Source: Clostridiales bacterium (GTDB lineage: Bacteria; Bacillota; Clostridia; Christensenellales; Aristaeellaceae). From it: a stretch of 30,463 bases of DNA. Positions 16,198 through 24,316 of the stretch are shown here, in pieces (position 1 is the stretch's first letter; every line of letters starts with the position of its first letter). The stretch is taken from NCBI GenBank assembly GCA_004556545.1, contig SFGO01000023.1:1-30463 (forward strand). Reading direction: 5' to 3'. The notes under the pieces are model-generated. The model did not search any database and was not told the origin of the DNA. It was given only the letters and a program-made list of their open reading frames with translations. Position numbers and translations under genes: made by a program.

Positions 16198-16239
16198 AAA
16201 AAACCTCCCGGCGGGCGGAGAAAGCTTCTCCCTACCGCC
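16198..16239 (-). terminator. Hairpin before the hlyC-like gene (possible terminator)
   Basis: On the minus strand GGGCGG pairs with CCGCCC around an inner AGAA/TTCT stem, followed by GGGAGG and TTTTT. The GGGAGG is also the ribosome site of the hlyC-like gene, so the hairpin may attenuate or modulate that gene rather than only end xpt transcription. Confidence 0.35.
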
Positions 16240-16285
16240 CCCGCGCTCTTCGGGCGCGGAATCATTGATGATGATAAGCAAATGG

Positions 16286-16307
16286 GCCGGCGCTGCTTAA
16301 AGCCGGC
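16286..16307 (-). terminator. Weak hairpin downstream of xpt
   Basis: GCCGGC repeats enclose a ten-base loop just after the xpt stop, followed by CCCATTTG on the minus strand. The T-run is poor, so this is a candidate only. Confidence 0.3.
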
Positions 16308-16319
16308 TGCCGTGCGTGC

Positions 16320-16895
16320 TCAGTCCTCTACCAGCAGCTTTCCGTCCTGAATTCCCGTGACCTTCGCCAGCGCATGCACCCGGTAGCCTTCCCGCTCCAG
16401 CTTTTCGTGGCCGGGCTGGAAGGATTTTTCCACGCAGATGCCGATGCCTACGACCGTCGCGCCCGCCTGATGGCAGAGATCGCAAAGCCCTTCGGCCGCC
16501 TCGCCGTTGGCCAGAAAATCATCGATAATCAGAACCCGCGCCCCGGAGGGCAGGTATTCCTTCGCCACGCGGATATGGTTCTCCACGCCGTGGGTGAAGC
16601 TGAAGACCGTGGATTGATACACGTCCCCGGTCACGTTGCGGGTGCTGCTCTTCTTGGCGAAAACCACGGGAACATTCCCGCAGGCCATGGCCGTGGTCAG
16701 CGCCACGGCGATGCCGCTGGCCTCAATGGTCAAAACAAGGTCAGGCTTCTCGGCAGCAAAGACGCTGGCGAAAGCCTGACCCATTTTTACAAATAAATCC
16801 GTGTCCAGCCGGTGGTTGAGAAACATGTCCACCTTGACAATGTCCGTTCCGATGCCCTTGCCATGGGTACGGATAGCCTCTACCAGCTCTTTCAT
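16320..16895 (-). CDS. xpt: Xanthine phosphoribosyltransferase
   Basis: Purine salvage enzyme converting xanthine and PRPP to XMP, 191 residues (normal length). The PRPP-binding loop is VLIIDDFLANGEA (residues 121-133). The N-terminal KVDMFLNHRLD and the central VVFAKKSSTRN are typical of bacterial Xpt. The ATG start has a GGAGGA site about eleven bases upstream. Its own promoter overlaps the end of the amylase gene. The leader is only about 27 bases, so the purine riboswitch that often precedes xpt is absent. The neighbours (amylase, hlyC-like) have no evident link to purines. Confidence 0.93.
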   Translation of the reverse strand: MKELVEAIRTHGKGIGTDIVKVDMFLNHRLDTDLFVKMGQAFASVFAAEKPDLVLTIEASGIAVALTTAMACGNVPVVFAKKSSTRNVTGDVYQSTVFSFTHGVENHIRVAKEYLPSGARVLIIDDFLANGEAAEGLCDLCHQAGATVVGIGICVEKSFQPGHEKLEREGYRVHALAKVTGIQDGKLLVED

Positions 16896-16929
16896 GGAAA
16901 GAAATTCCTCCTTGCGGTCTGATAGAGGT

Positions 16930-16958
16930 ATTGTACTTTGGATTCAGCAGAAAATCAA
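16930..16958 (-). promoter_or_regulatory. Promoter of xpt
   Basis: TTGATT (16953-16958) and TACAAT (16930-16935) on the minus strand are exactly 17 bp apart. Transcription should start near 16923. The -35 box lies just inside the 3' end of the amylase gene, so xpt can be expressed independently of the lacI-amylase unit. Confidence 0.7.
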
Positions 16959-18695
16959 GCCCTCGCCCGGACGAAGGTCAACTTGCAGACAACCGGCGCG
17001 CACGGCGGCGGAGGAAGAATGCATCAGCTCGTTCAGCGCGCTCTGTCCGGCCATGCTTTCCGGCAGGGGCAGCAGCCCGTGAACCGGCTTGTCGGAGGTG
17101 TTCAGCACGCACAGAGCCGTTTCGCCGCCCGCCAGACGCAGATAGGCGTACAGGCCGTCGTCCTGTACCTGCCACGTGCGGAAGGAGCCGTAGCGCAGGA
17201 TGGGATGTTCCCGGCGGATCTCCGCCAGATGGCGGTAGTAGCGGTGCATGTCGCTGTGGGGCACCCGTTCCCACGGCATGGGGAAACGGCAGAAGGGATC
17301 GTCCGCGCCCTCCATGGCCAGCTCGTCCCCATAATAAAGGATGGGACAGCCGGGGAAGGTGAACTGGAAGAACGCCGCCGCCCGCTGCATGTCCACGCTG
17401 CCGCCCGCCCGGGTACGGACGCGGGCCGTGTCGTGGGTATCCAGAAAATTCCATAGAACCTGCGTCACCGGCTCGGGATAGAGCATGAGGGCGCGGTTGT
17501 TTACCGCGTCAAATTCCCGCAGGCTGATCCTGTGGTAGCAGAAGCGGTTCCAGACGTTCCGGCTCCAGACGTAGCTCATGGTGGAATGGAACATGTCGCC
17601 GGTGGAAAGCCACTGACGGCTGTCATCCCAGCATTCGGCCACCATCAGCCCCTCGGGATTCTCTTCCCGGAGCATCTGACGGAATTTGCGCCAGAAATCC
17701 GGCCAGACCTCGGGGCTTACATCCAGCCGCCAGCCGTCCACATGGCAGGAGCGCAGCCAATAGCGCCCCACCTCCAGAAAATAGGCGGCGCAGTCCGGGT
17801 TGGCCAGATTGAGCTTGGGCATGTAGGGCCAGTGGCCGAAGGTCTGGTAGCCGCATTCTTCGGTTCCGTCAAAGAAGAACCAGTCCCGGTAGCGGGAATT
17901 TTCGCCCTGCTCCACCGCGTCCCGGAAGGGGGCAAATTGGAGCCCGCAGTGGTTGAACACGCCGTCCAGCATCAGCCGCATGCCGTTCATGTGCAGCACG
18001 TCCGCCAGCTCCCGCAGATCCTCCTCCGTGCCCAGCAGCGGATCCACCTGATAATAATCGAAGGTGTTGTAGCGGTGGGAGGTATCGCTCAGAAACAGCG
18101 GCGTGGTGTAGATCATTTCCACGCCCAGCTCATGCAGATAGGGCACGGTCTCGATAATGCCCCGCAGGTTGCCGCCGAAGCGGTATTCGTTCTGTACCCG
18201 GTCGCTGGTCCAGGGTTCCAGCGTTTCGTCCGTCCGGGAGCCTTCGCCCCGGCGGAAGCGGTCGGGGAAGATCTCGTAGCCCACGCAGCCCCGGGCCCAC
18301 TGGGGTGTCGGCTCGCTGGGGTAGGCATAGGCGAAGGCGAAGGCCTCGCTCACGTCCTCGGGATAATCCGCCCCGCAGTGCAGGCCGGAGGCGTCCAGCT
18401 TGAACGTCTGTTCATCGCTGTGCAATACGAAAAGATATTTCAGCCGCCGGTCATGGGGCAGGAAGATCACCTGATACCAGGTGTGCCATTCGTCCTGCGC
18501 TACCGGCTGCATGGGGTAAACGTGCGCCTTGAGGAAAAAATCGGGCAGATCGTAATTGCTGGTAACATGGGCTTCCACCCCGGTGAATTCGTCCCGGCCG
18601 GTCTGCAATCGCAGGCAGACGCTGCCGTCCGGCAGGGCGTAGCGGTATTCCAGCCAGGGCATATGGTAAACGGAGCCAAAATCAATGTTGCGCAT
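16944..18695 (-). CDS. GH13 alpha-amylase family glycosidase (neopullulanase-like)
   Basis: Glycoside hydrolase family 13 enzyme, 583 residues, with no signal peptide and so probably intracellular. An N-terminal beta-sandwich domain (about 1-125) precedes the catalytic barrel, as in cyclomaltodextrinases and neopullulanases. The conserved regions are DGVFNH (I), DGWRLDVS (II) with nucleophile D325, MVAECWDD (III) with acid/base E354, and FLDTHDTAR (IV) with H421 and D422; MPKLNLAN precedes region II. It should cut alpha-1,4 links of imported maltodextrins, possibly also pullulan or cyclodextrins. The ATG has GAGGAA nine bases upstream. It lies 38 bases after lacI, so it probably shares the lacI promoter and is controlled by that regulator. 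Confidence 0.93.
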   Translation of the reverse strand: MRNIDFGSVYHMPWLEYRYALPDGSVCLRLQTGRDEFTGVEAHVTSNYDLPDFFLKAHVYPMQPVAQDEWHTWYQVIFLPHDRRLKYLFVLHSDEQTFKLDASGLHCGADYPEDVSEAFAFAYAYPSEPTPQWARGCVGYEIFPDRFRRGEGSRTDETLEPWTSDRVQNEYRFGGNLRGIIETVPYLHELGVEMIYTTPLFLSDTSHRYNTFDYYQVDPLLGTEEDLRELADVLHMNGMRLMLDGVFNHCGLQFAPFRDAVEQGENSRYRDWFFFDGTEECGYQTFGHWPYMPKLNLANPDCAAYFLEVGRYWLRSCHVDGWRLDVSPEVWPDFWRKFRQMLREENPEGLMVAECWDDSRQWLSTGDMFHSTMSYVWSRNVWNRFCYHRISLREFDAVNNRALMLYPEPVTQVLWNFLDTHDTARVRTRAGGSVDMQRAAAFFQFTFPGCPILYYGDELAMEGADDPFCRFPMPWERVPHSDMHRYYRHLAEIRREHPILRYGSFRTWQVQDDGLYAYLRLAGGETALCVLNTSDKPVHGLLPLPESMAGQSALNELMHSSSAAVRAGCLQVDLRPGEGLIFC

Positions 18696-18733
18696 TTCCG
18701 ATGTTTCCTCTTTTCCTGCTTTCCGTGCGTCTG

Positions 18734-19738
18734 TCAGTCCTTCAGCACCCGGACGCTTTCCCGTTCCACCAGCGTAAAGGGCACCTCCCGAACGTCGGGG
18801 GCGGGTTTTTTCTTCACAAGGTCGAGAATCATATTCATGGCCTCCACGCCCAGCTGATAGGGGTTGACGTCAAAAGAAGTCAGCGGCGGGTGGTGGAACT
18901 TTCCGGCTTCGGTGTTGTTGAAACTGATAAGGCTGACATCCTCCGGCACCTTCAGGCCGACGGCGGTCAGGGTATGGGTCAGGCTGATGGCCTGCGCGTC
19001 GTCCATGCAGACCACGGCGGTGGGCCGGTCCGGCTGCCGGAACAGGCGCAGCAGCGTTTCCTGATCGGTGGCGTTGTCCATGTAGCGGCTGGGGACGATG
19101 AAATCCTCCCGCAGAGGAAGGCCGTTGAAGCGCAGCGCCTGTTCGTAGCCCGCCCGGCGGTCTGCCGTCACCATATAATGCGGGTCGTAGCCCAGCAGGG
19201 CAATGCGCCGGTGGCCCCGGCGGATCAGATACTCTGCCGCCGTCTGCCCGGCCCGGAGATTGTTGGTATCCACATAATGGAAGCCTTCGCCGGAGGAATG
19301 GCCGATGACGACGGTGGGCACCTCCTCGGGCGGCTGAACGCCGTCCTCCGCCGCCAGCAGCACCAGCCCGCTGACGTAGCCGCTGTCCACCAGCTGCCGG
19401 ATGGCCTCGGGCGTGGTCTCGCCGCCCTGCCCCGTGCCCAGCAGCACGTAATGACGGCGTTCCGCCGCCGTCTGCCCAAGGCCCTGCAGCACTTGGGGAT
19501 AGAAGGGATGACCCAGACTTTCCGCTAGGTTGGCCGGGAAAACGATGCCGATGACCCTCGTCCGCCGGTTGACCAGACTGCGGGCCATCTGATTGGGATG
19601 AAAGTCCATCTCATTGGCCAGAGCGCGGATCCGCTCCCGGGCCTGCTCGCTGATGCGCGGATTATTATGCAGCGCCCGGCTGACTGTAGAAGGCGATACC
19701 CCCGCCGCCTTGGCCAGGTCCTTGATCGTACATTTCAC
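18734..19738 (-). CDS. LacI family transcriptional regulator
   Basis: A 334-residue repressor. The N-terminal HTH has TIKDLAKAAGVSPSTVSRAL, and the hinge-adjacent segment is NQMARSLVNRRTRVIGIVFP. A periplasmic-binding-like sugar domain makes up the rest. An operator typical of LacI/MalR proteins (CAAACGTTTG) lies between its promoter and its ATG, which predicts autorepression. The GH13 gene 38 bases downstream is the likely target, making this a MalR-like regulator of alpha-glucan use. The effector is not known. Confidence 0.92.
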   Translation of the reverse strand: MKCTIKDLAKAAGVSPSTVSRALHNNPRISEQARERIRALANEMDFHPNQMARSLVNRRTRVIGIVFPANLAESLGHPFYPQVLQGLGQTAAERRHYVLLGTGQGGETTPEAIRQLVDSGYVSGLVLLAAEDGVQPPEEVPTVVIGHSSGEGFHYVDTNNLRAGQTAAEYLIRRGHRRIALLGYDPHYMVTADRRAGYEQALRFNGLPLREDFIVPSRYMDNATDQETLLRLFRQPDRPTAVVCMDDAQAISLTHTLTAVGLKVPEDVSLISFNNTEAGKFHHPPLTSFDVNPYQLGVEAMNMILDLVKKKPAPDVREVPFTLVERESVRVLKD

Positions 19739-19825
19739 CGCGCACCGCGTCCTTTCTGTATTTCAGTCATTTCAGTCGTTATTTCGGCCGTTTCCGCTCG
19801 GAAGTTTCTGCCTGCGCCTCTTCGC

Positions 19826-19837
19826 GCAAACGTTTGT
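19826..19837. promoter_or_regulatory. LacI/MalR-type operator
   Basis: GCAAACGTTTGT contains the perfect palindrome CAAACGTTTG (19827-19836) with a central CG, the hallmark of LacI-family operators. It lies at about +7 to +18 of the predicted lacI transcript, where bound repressor would block transcription. Confidence 0.78.
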
Positions 19838-19850
19838 ATGCTTTGCGATT

Positions 19851-19879
19851 ATCTTACTCGGAAACCGTCGTTCTGTCAA
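19851..19879 (-). promoter_or_regulatory. Promoter of the lacI-amylase unit
   Basis: A consensus TTGACA (19874-19879) lies 17 bp from TAAGAT (19851-19856) on the minus strand. The start should be near 19844, just upstream of the palindromic operator. Confidence 0.75.
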
Positions 19880-19910
19880 GTCTGCCGAAAGAAAGCGGTT
19901 TCGGCGTTCC

Positions 19911-19956
19911 AAAATGCCCGCCGCCCGTCCGCATACAGGCGGAACGGGAAGCGGGC
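19911..19956 (-). terminator. Terminator of uppP
   Basis: On the minus strand a long GC-rich stem begins GCCCGC and ends GCGGGC. It contains paired CCCGT/ACGGG and CCGC/GCGG segments and is followed by ATTTT. It lies just after the uppP stop and upstream of the lacI promoter. Confidence 0.65.
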
Positions 19957-19973
19957 AGGTTTTCGGGCGGGCG

Positions 19974-20810
19974 TTATTTCAGCACCACCAGCGTGAGAAT
20001 CACCACAAGACCCAGCACAATTCGATACCAGCCGAAGGCGGTGAAATCGTGCTTGCGGATGTAATTCATCAGGAAGCGAACCACCAGCAGGGACACCACG
20101 AACGCCACCGCCGAGCCCAGCAGCAGAACCAGCAGCTCGCTGCCCGTAAAGACCAGACCGAATTTCAGAATTTTGATCAGGCTCAGGCCGATCATGACGG
20201 GCACGGCCAGAAAGAAGGTGAACTCCGCCGCCGCCACCCGGGATACGCCGATCAGCAGCGCGCCGACGATGGTCGCGCCGGAACGGGAGGTGCCGGGAAT
20301 GATGGAAAGCACCTGAAACAGGCCGATCATCAGCGCTGTGCGATAGGTGATGTCCTCCAAACGAGCCACCTTCGGCTGACGGTTCCGATTCCATTTTTCC
20401 ACCCAGATAAAGGCGATGCCGTAAAGAATCAGCATCAGGGCGATCACCAGCGGCGTGTGCAGATGGGCCTCGATATAGTCGTCGAACAGCAGGGTTACGA
20501 TGGCGCCGGGAATACAGGCCACGACCACCTTCAGCCAGAGGGAAATCGTGTCCATTTTGACCACGGGCTTCGATTTGTCCTTGAACTGGAAGGGGAACAT
20601 CTTCTGCCAGAACAGAATGACCACGGCCAGAATCGCGCCCAGCTGGATAACGACGAAGAACATATCCTTGAAAGCATCGCTCATGTTCAGGGTCAGAAAT
20701 TCGTCCACCAACAGCATGTGGCCCGTGCTGCTGATGGGCAGCCACTCTGTAATGCCTTCTACGATGCCCAGAAAGATGACCTTCAGAATCTCCGTAAAAC
20801 TAAGAGCCAC
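19974..20810 (-). CDS. uppP: Undecaprenyl-diphosphate phosphatase
   Basis: Integral membrane phosphatase (BacA/UppP) that recycles undecaprenyl diphosphate to the monophosphate lipid carrier for peptidoglycan and other wall polymers. It has 278 residues and about eight hydrophobic segments. Both family signatures are complete: EGITEWLPISSTGH (residues 18-31) and PGTSRSGAT (172-180), which contain the catalytic glutamates, serine and arginine. The start is a GTG with AAGGAGGT nine bases upstream. It forms a single-gene unit with its own promoter and terminator. Extra UppP copies can raise bacitracin tolerance, but nothing here links it to a resistance locus. Confidence 0.95.
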   Translation of the reverse strand: MALSFTEILKVIFLGIVEGITEWLPISSTGHMLLVDEFLTLNMSDAFKDMFFVVIQLGAILAVVILFWQKMFPFQFKDKSKPVVKMDTISLWLKVVVACIPGAIVTLLFDDYIEAHLHTPLVIALMLILYGIAFIWVEKWNRNRQPKVARLEDITYRTALMIGLFQVLSIIPGTSRSGATIVGALLIGVSRVAAAEFTFFLAVPVMIGLSLIKILKFGLVFTGSELLVLLLGSAVAFVVSLLVVRFLMNYIRKHDFTAFGWYRIVLGLVVILTLVVLK

Positions 20811-20906
20811 TTTCGAAAGACCTCCTTGTCATAAGCCGGTTTTCCGCTTCCCGCTCCGATGCGAAGTTCGGCAGGTCGCTTCTCAGGCTATGCGTTTATC
20901 CCGGGT

Positions 20907-20912
20907 ATTATA
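20907..20912 (-). promoter_or_regulatory. Extended -10 promoter of uppP
   Basis: A TGCTATAAT sequence on the minus strand forms an extended -10 box. The -35 position (20930-20935, TGGCGG) is poor, so the extended box probably carries recognition. It is about 100 bases from the GTG start. Confidence 0.6.
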
Positions 20913-21008
20913 GCATATTTATCCGCAGGCCGCCAGTACGGCGAACGGAAAGCGCGGAAGGCGGGATTGGCAGGGTCGGAAAGCAGGAAACGATGGGAAG
21001 CGCGCCCC

Positions 21009-21038
21009 TTGCCAAGCGCCGTCCGGCCGTGCTAAAAT
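21009..21038 (+). promoter_or_regulatory. Promoter of the hydrolase-GNAT fusion gene
   Basis: TTGCCA (21009-21014) and TAAAAT (21033-21038) are 18 bp apart, with an extended TGC before the -10 box. The predicted start near 21045 leaves a leader of about 38 bases that includes the AGGAGGAA ribosome site. Confidence 0.6.
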
Positions 21039-21082
21039 GCCGCATGCGCCCTTCTTTCAGCGGCGCGGACAGGAGGAACGGC

Positions 21083-22783
21083 ATGCCGAACATTCAGGAT
21101 CACGCGCTTCGGATCGGCGGACAGCGGCTGGCGGAACGCGCCTTTGACGCGCTGGACAGCCTGATTCTGACCCAGCTGGTCTATATGCCTTTCGAAGGTT
21201 TTCTGGATCGGGGGGAAAGCCATACCGTCCGGGAGTGCTGGGCTTTTCTCAGGGATTATGTGGAGCCGGAAAAGCTGGATCGCTTTCAGCAGAAGCGCTA
21301 CCGGCTGACAGAGGTCTGCGCGGGCCTGCCCCGCTATCAGGATTGGCGGATGCATGATTATGTGAACCACATCGACCGGGAGAAGAACATTCAGTTCTGC
21401 GCCGCCTGCTATGATCTGGATGACGGCGCGGTCTGCATTAGCTTCCGGGGCACCGATCTGACCATCGCGGGATGGGTGGAGGATCTGAACATGTCCTTCA
21501 TGGTGGTGCCTTCTCAGGAGGAAGCCGCCCGGTATGTGGCGGAGATCGCGTCTCGTTCAGACGCGCCGCTGGAGCTGACCGGCCACAGCAAGGGCGGCAA
21601 TCTGTCGGTCTACGCCGCCGCCTTCGCCGGGGAACAGGCGCAGCAGCGCATTCGGGCCGTGTACAGCTTTGACGGGCCGGGCATGTATGAGCCCCAGCTG
21701 TACGCCGAGGGCTATCAGACGGTGAAAGAGCGGATCCACAGCTATATTCCCCAGAGCAGCGTAGTGGGGATGCTGATGTATTATCATCCCGTTTATACGG
21801 TGGTGGAGGCGGATTCCGTGGGCATCCTGCAGCACGACGCCATGACGTGGCAGGTGCGCAACGGGCATTTCGTCTGTCTGGAAGGGCTGGACATGACGGG
21901 CCGCATCACCGACGAAGCGCTGCACAGCTGGATGGCCGGGCTGGACAGCGAGGCCCGGAAAACCTTTGTAGAGGTGCTGTATACCGTGTTGGAAGCGGCG
22001 CGTATCGAGCTGGTGACGGATTTTACCGACGACTGGCGGGAGCGGGCGCTGAAAATGCTGGAAGCCCTGAAGGAAATCGACCCGGAGACCCGGCGCAGCG
22101 TGCGGTTGACGCTGCAATCGCTGTTTTCCGCAGGCGCGTCCGAGGTCATCAAGGCGGTGCTGCCCCGGGCGGCCCAGCGGGGCGCGCGGCTGGTGGAGAA
22201 GCTCAGCAATCTGGGCGAGGGGCCGGAGTCTTTGCAGCTGGTGCGGCCCTCGGTGGTGCTGCTGCCCCAGATCCGCGCCTACCGGCAGGAAATGCTGGAA
22301 GCGGGCGGCAGCATGGACGGCTGCTCCGGGCTGGAGGATTACGAGGACGCAGCCCGCTGGCTGGAACGGGTTCGCCGCCTGAATCGCCCCGAGACCTGCC
22401 CCGAGGGGCTGGTGCCCTCCGACGTCTATCTGGCCCTGCGGCTGAAGGATCGAAAGGTCGTGGGCATGATCGACCTGCGTCATTCCATCGATCATCCGGT
22501 ACTGGCGGCCTGGGGCGGGCACATCGGCTATTCCGTGCGGCCCAGCGAGAGGGGAAAGGGCTACGCCGGGGAAATGCTCCGGCAGATTCTTCCCCGGGCC
22601 CGGCAGCTGGGCATGGCCCGTGTGCTGGTCACCTGCGATGAGAACAATCCGGCCAGCGAAAAGGTCATTCTGAAAAACGGCGGCGTGTTTGACGGCGTGT
22701 ATGAGCATGACGGTGTGAAGACCCGGCGTTATTGGATTTCTTTGGAAGGAAAAGAAGGGGAAAAGAAAAACGGAACAATCTGA
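21083..22783 (+). CDS. Mbeg1-like (DUF2974) hydrolase fused to a GNAT acetyltransferase
   Basis: A two-domain protein of 566 residues. The N-terminal part (about 1-375) is a lipase-like alpha/beta hydrolase of the DUF2974/Mbeg1-like family, with CISFRGTDLTIAGWVEDLNM and the nucleophile elbow GHSKGGN (Ser169). The C-terminal part (about 395-555) is a complete GNAT N-acetyltransferase with the acetyl-CoA motif VRPSERGKGYAGEML (R490-G493) and LVTCDENNPAS. The reading frame is continuous. Each part matches the length of a stand-alone family member, so this is a fusion and not a truncated pair. The ATG at 21083 has AGGAGGAA directly upstream; the frame opens earlier but without a better start. Substrates of both domains are unknown. 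Confidence 0.88.
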   Translation: MPNIQDHALRIGGQRLAERAFDALDSLILTQLVYMPFEGFLDRGESHTVRECWAFLRDYVEPEKLDRFQQKRYRLTEVCAGLPRYQDWRMHDYVNHIDREKNIQFCAACYDLDDGAVCISFRGTDLTIAGWVEDLNMSFMVVPSQEEAARYVAEIASRSDAPLELTGHSKGGNLSVYAAAFAGEQAQQRIRAVYSFDGPGMYEPQLYAEGYQTVKERIHSYIPQSSVVGMLMYYHPVYTVVEADSVGILQHDAMTWQVRNGHFVCLEGLDMTGRITDEALHSWMAGLDSEARKTFVEVLYTVLEAARIELVTDFTDDWRERALKMLEALKEIDPETRRSVRLTLQSLFSAGASEVIKAVLPRAAQRGARLVEKLSNLGEGPESLQLVRPSVVLLPQIRAYRQEMLEAGGSMDGCSGLEDYEDAARWLERVRRLNRPETCPEGLVPSDVYLALRLKDRKVVGMIDLRHSIDHPVLAAWGGHIGYSVRPSERGKGYAGEMLRQILPRARQLGMARVLVTCDENNPASEKVILKNGGVFDGVYEHDGVKTRRYWISLEGKEGEKKNGTI

Positions 22784-22797
22784 AGATACGTTTTTGC

Positions 22798-22829
22798 CCG
22801 GCCCGCCCCTCGCGGCAGGCCGGTTTTTT
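22798..22829 (+). terminator. Terminator after the hydrolase-GNAT gene
   Basis: CCGGCC (22798-22803) pairs with GGCCGG (22818-22823), followed directly by six T. It separates the fusion gene from the yqfC operon. Confidence 0.85.
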
Positions 22830-22890
22830 GCGTATGTTCGTCCGTTTCCGCGCATATCCTTGCCCGAAATCATGTGCGGGAGGCCGGGGC

Positions 22891-23145
22891 ATGCTGGAAA
22901 AGTGGAACGAGATCCCCAAGGAACTGGTGCTGGGCTGGCCCCGCTCCGTGCTGCTGGGAGATGAAAAGCTGATCGTGGAGCAGCATCAGGGTATCTACGC
23001 CTGTACGCAGGAGGAAATCATCCTGCGCACCCAATGCGGATTGATGGCCATTTCCGGCGAAAATCTGTCCCTGTCCCGCTACGACCGGGACGGGCTGGTG
23101 GTGCTGGGCAAGATTCGGAAGCTTTCCTACCGGCCAAAGGGGTGA
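22891..23145 (+). CDS. yqfC: Sporulation protein YqfC
   Basis: Small YabP/YqfC-family protein, 84 residues, required for normal sporulation in Bacillus and made in the mother cell there. The family pattern is visible in LLGDEKLIVEQHQGIYACT, GLMAISGENLSLSRYDRDGL and the final VVLGKIRKLSY. The ATG at 22891 is preferred because GGGAGG lies seven bases upstream and the protein then has the family length; the frame is open earlier. It starts the cluster and lies four bases before yqfD, the standard arrangement. I see no vegetative promoter in the short gap after the preceding terminator, which fits a sporulation sigma factor. Confidence 0.9.
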   Translation: MLEKWNEIPKELVLGWPRSVLLGDEKLIVEQHQGIYACTQEEIILRTQCGLMAISGENLSLSRYDRDGLVVLGKIRKLSYRPKG

Positions 23146-23149
23146 GGGC

Positions 23150-24301
23150 ATGAAGCGGCTTTCCTCGTCTTTGCTGACCTGTTCCTTTACGGTGTGCGGG
23201 CTGAATCTGGAACGGTTCCTGGCGGTGATGCGGCAGGAAGAAATCCCGCTGGAGGACGTGCAGCGCACGGGCCGACGCACTCTGCGCTGCCAGTGCCGGA
23301 CGGCGGACTTCCCTGCGGTGACGCAGATCGCCGCCGACAAGGGCTGGCGCATTCGGGAAGTACGCCCGGAGCGGGCTTCGGCGGTCTGGAGCCGCTGGAA
23401 GGCACGGCCCGGACTGTGGATCGGCACATTGCTGGCGCTGCTTTTCCTGCTGGCGGGAAGCCAGCGGGTCTGGCGGGTGGAGATTGCAGGCGCGGGGCCG
23501 TATCAGGCCGACCTTGCCGCTTATCTGGCGGAGGAAGGCATCCGCCCCGGGATGCTGCGGACGGGCTTTGACGCGGCGGCGCTGGAGGAAAGCCTCACCT
23601 GGCGTTACCCGGAGACTGCCTGGTTCCATGTTTATGTTTCCGGCATGACCCTGCGGGTGGAATGCACGCAGGGCCATCCCATGCCGGAGCTGGTGTCCGG
23701 CCAGCCGGGGGATCTGGTGGCCAGCCGGGACGGCGTGGTGGAGACCATCGAGGTGTTCGCCGGAACCGCCGCCGTTCGGCCGGGAGACATCGTCCGGAAG
23801 GGACAGGTGCTGATCCGCGGTCAGGAGCGGGGCCGCGATGAAAGCGTCAGCGCCGTACAGGCCCGGGGCAGCGTGACGGCCCGGTGCTGGCGCACCGTTC
23901 GGGTGCGGGTACCGCTGGAGGAGGTCAAAAGCTGGGAAACAGGCCGGGAAACGGCCCGGACGGCGCTGTGTACGCCGTGGTTTCAGTTCCCGGCGGAAAT
24001 CGAAAAGCCGGAGTATCTGGCCATGAATCTTTACGAAAGCGTTCAGCCCGTGGCGGGCGCGTTCTTTCCCCTTTGGCGAAAAACCGTCCTTTATCGGGAG
24101 GCCGCGCTGGAACGGGTTCGGGCGGACGGCGAAGCCTGCCGCCGGGAAGCGCTGGCCGCAGCGGAAACGCGGCTGAAAGAAGCCCTTCGGGGCAATGAGA
24201 TCATTGACAAATGGGTAGATTATTGTATGATAGAGGGGGAATTTTTCGCCGTGTCCATGACCGGCGAATGGCGAACGGAAATTGGCGAACCCGCCACCTG
24301 A
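23150..24301 (+). CDS. yqfD: Sporulation protein YqfD
   Basis: Membrane protein of the YqfD (spore IV family) group, 383 residues, needed for efficient sporulation. The N-terminal part (1-80) is soluble. One transmembrane helix follows (about 87-103, GLWIGTLLALLFLLAG), and the long C-terminal part is extracytoplasmic. The conserved stretch around residues 180-230 has GDLVASRDGVVETIEVFAGT and RPGDIVRKGQVLIRG. The N-terminal CSFTVCGLNLERFL matches the family start. It follows yqfC by four bases and precedes phoH by 15, as in other Bacillota. Confidence 0.92.
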   Translation: MKRLSSSLLTCSFTVCGLNLERFLAVMRQEEIPLEDVQRTGRRTLRCQCRTADFPAVTQIAADKGWRIREVRPERASAVWSRWKARPGLWIGTLLALLFLLAGSQRVWRVEIAGAGPYQADLAAYLAEEGIRPGMLRTGFDAAALEESLTWRYPETAWFHVYVSGMTLRVECTQGHPMPELVSGQPGDLVASRDGVVETIEVFAGTAAVRPGDIVRKGQVLIRGQERGRDESVSAVQARGSVTARCWRTVRVRVPLEEVKSWETGRETARTALCTPWFQFPAEIEKPEYLAMNLYESVQPVAGAFFPLWRKTVLYREAALERVRADGEACRREALAAAETRLKEALRGNEIIDKWVDYCMIEGEFFAVSMTGEWRTEIGEPAT

Positions 24302-24316
24302 TCGGAGGCTGGATTT

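Noticed and set aside
16896..16943. Purine riboswitch upstream of xpt
   Set aside because: The leader from the predicted promoter is only about 27 bases and contains no aptamer fold.
21557..22873. 438-codon open frame antisense to the hydrolase-GNAT gene
   Set aside because: No domain recognised, and it covers two well-supported domains on the plus strand.
22830..22890. Sigma-E-type promoter before yqfC
   Set aside because: CATAT-like bases occur in the gap, but spacing and -35 match were too poor to call.
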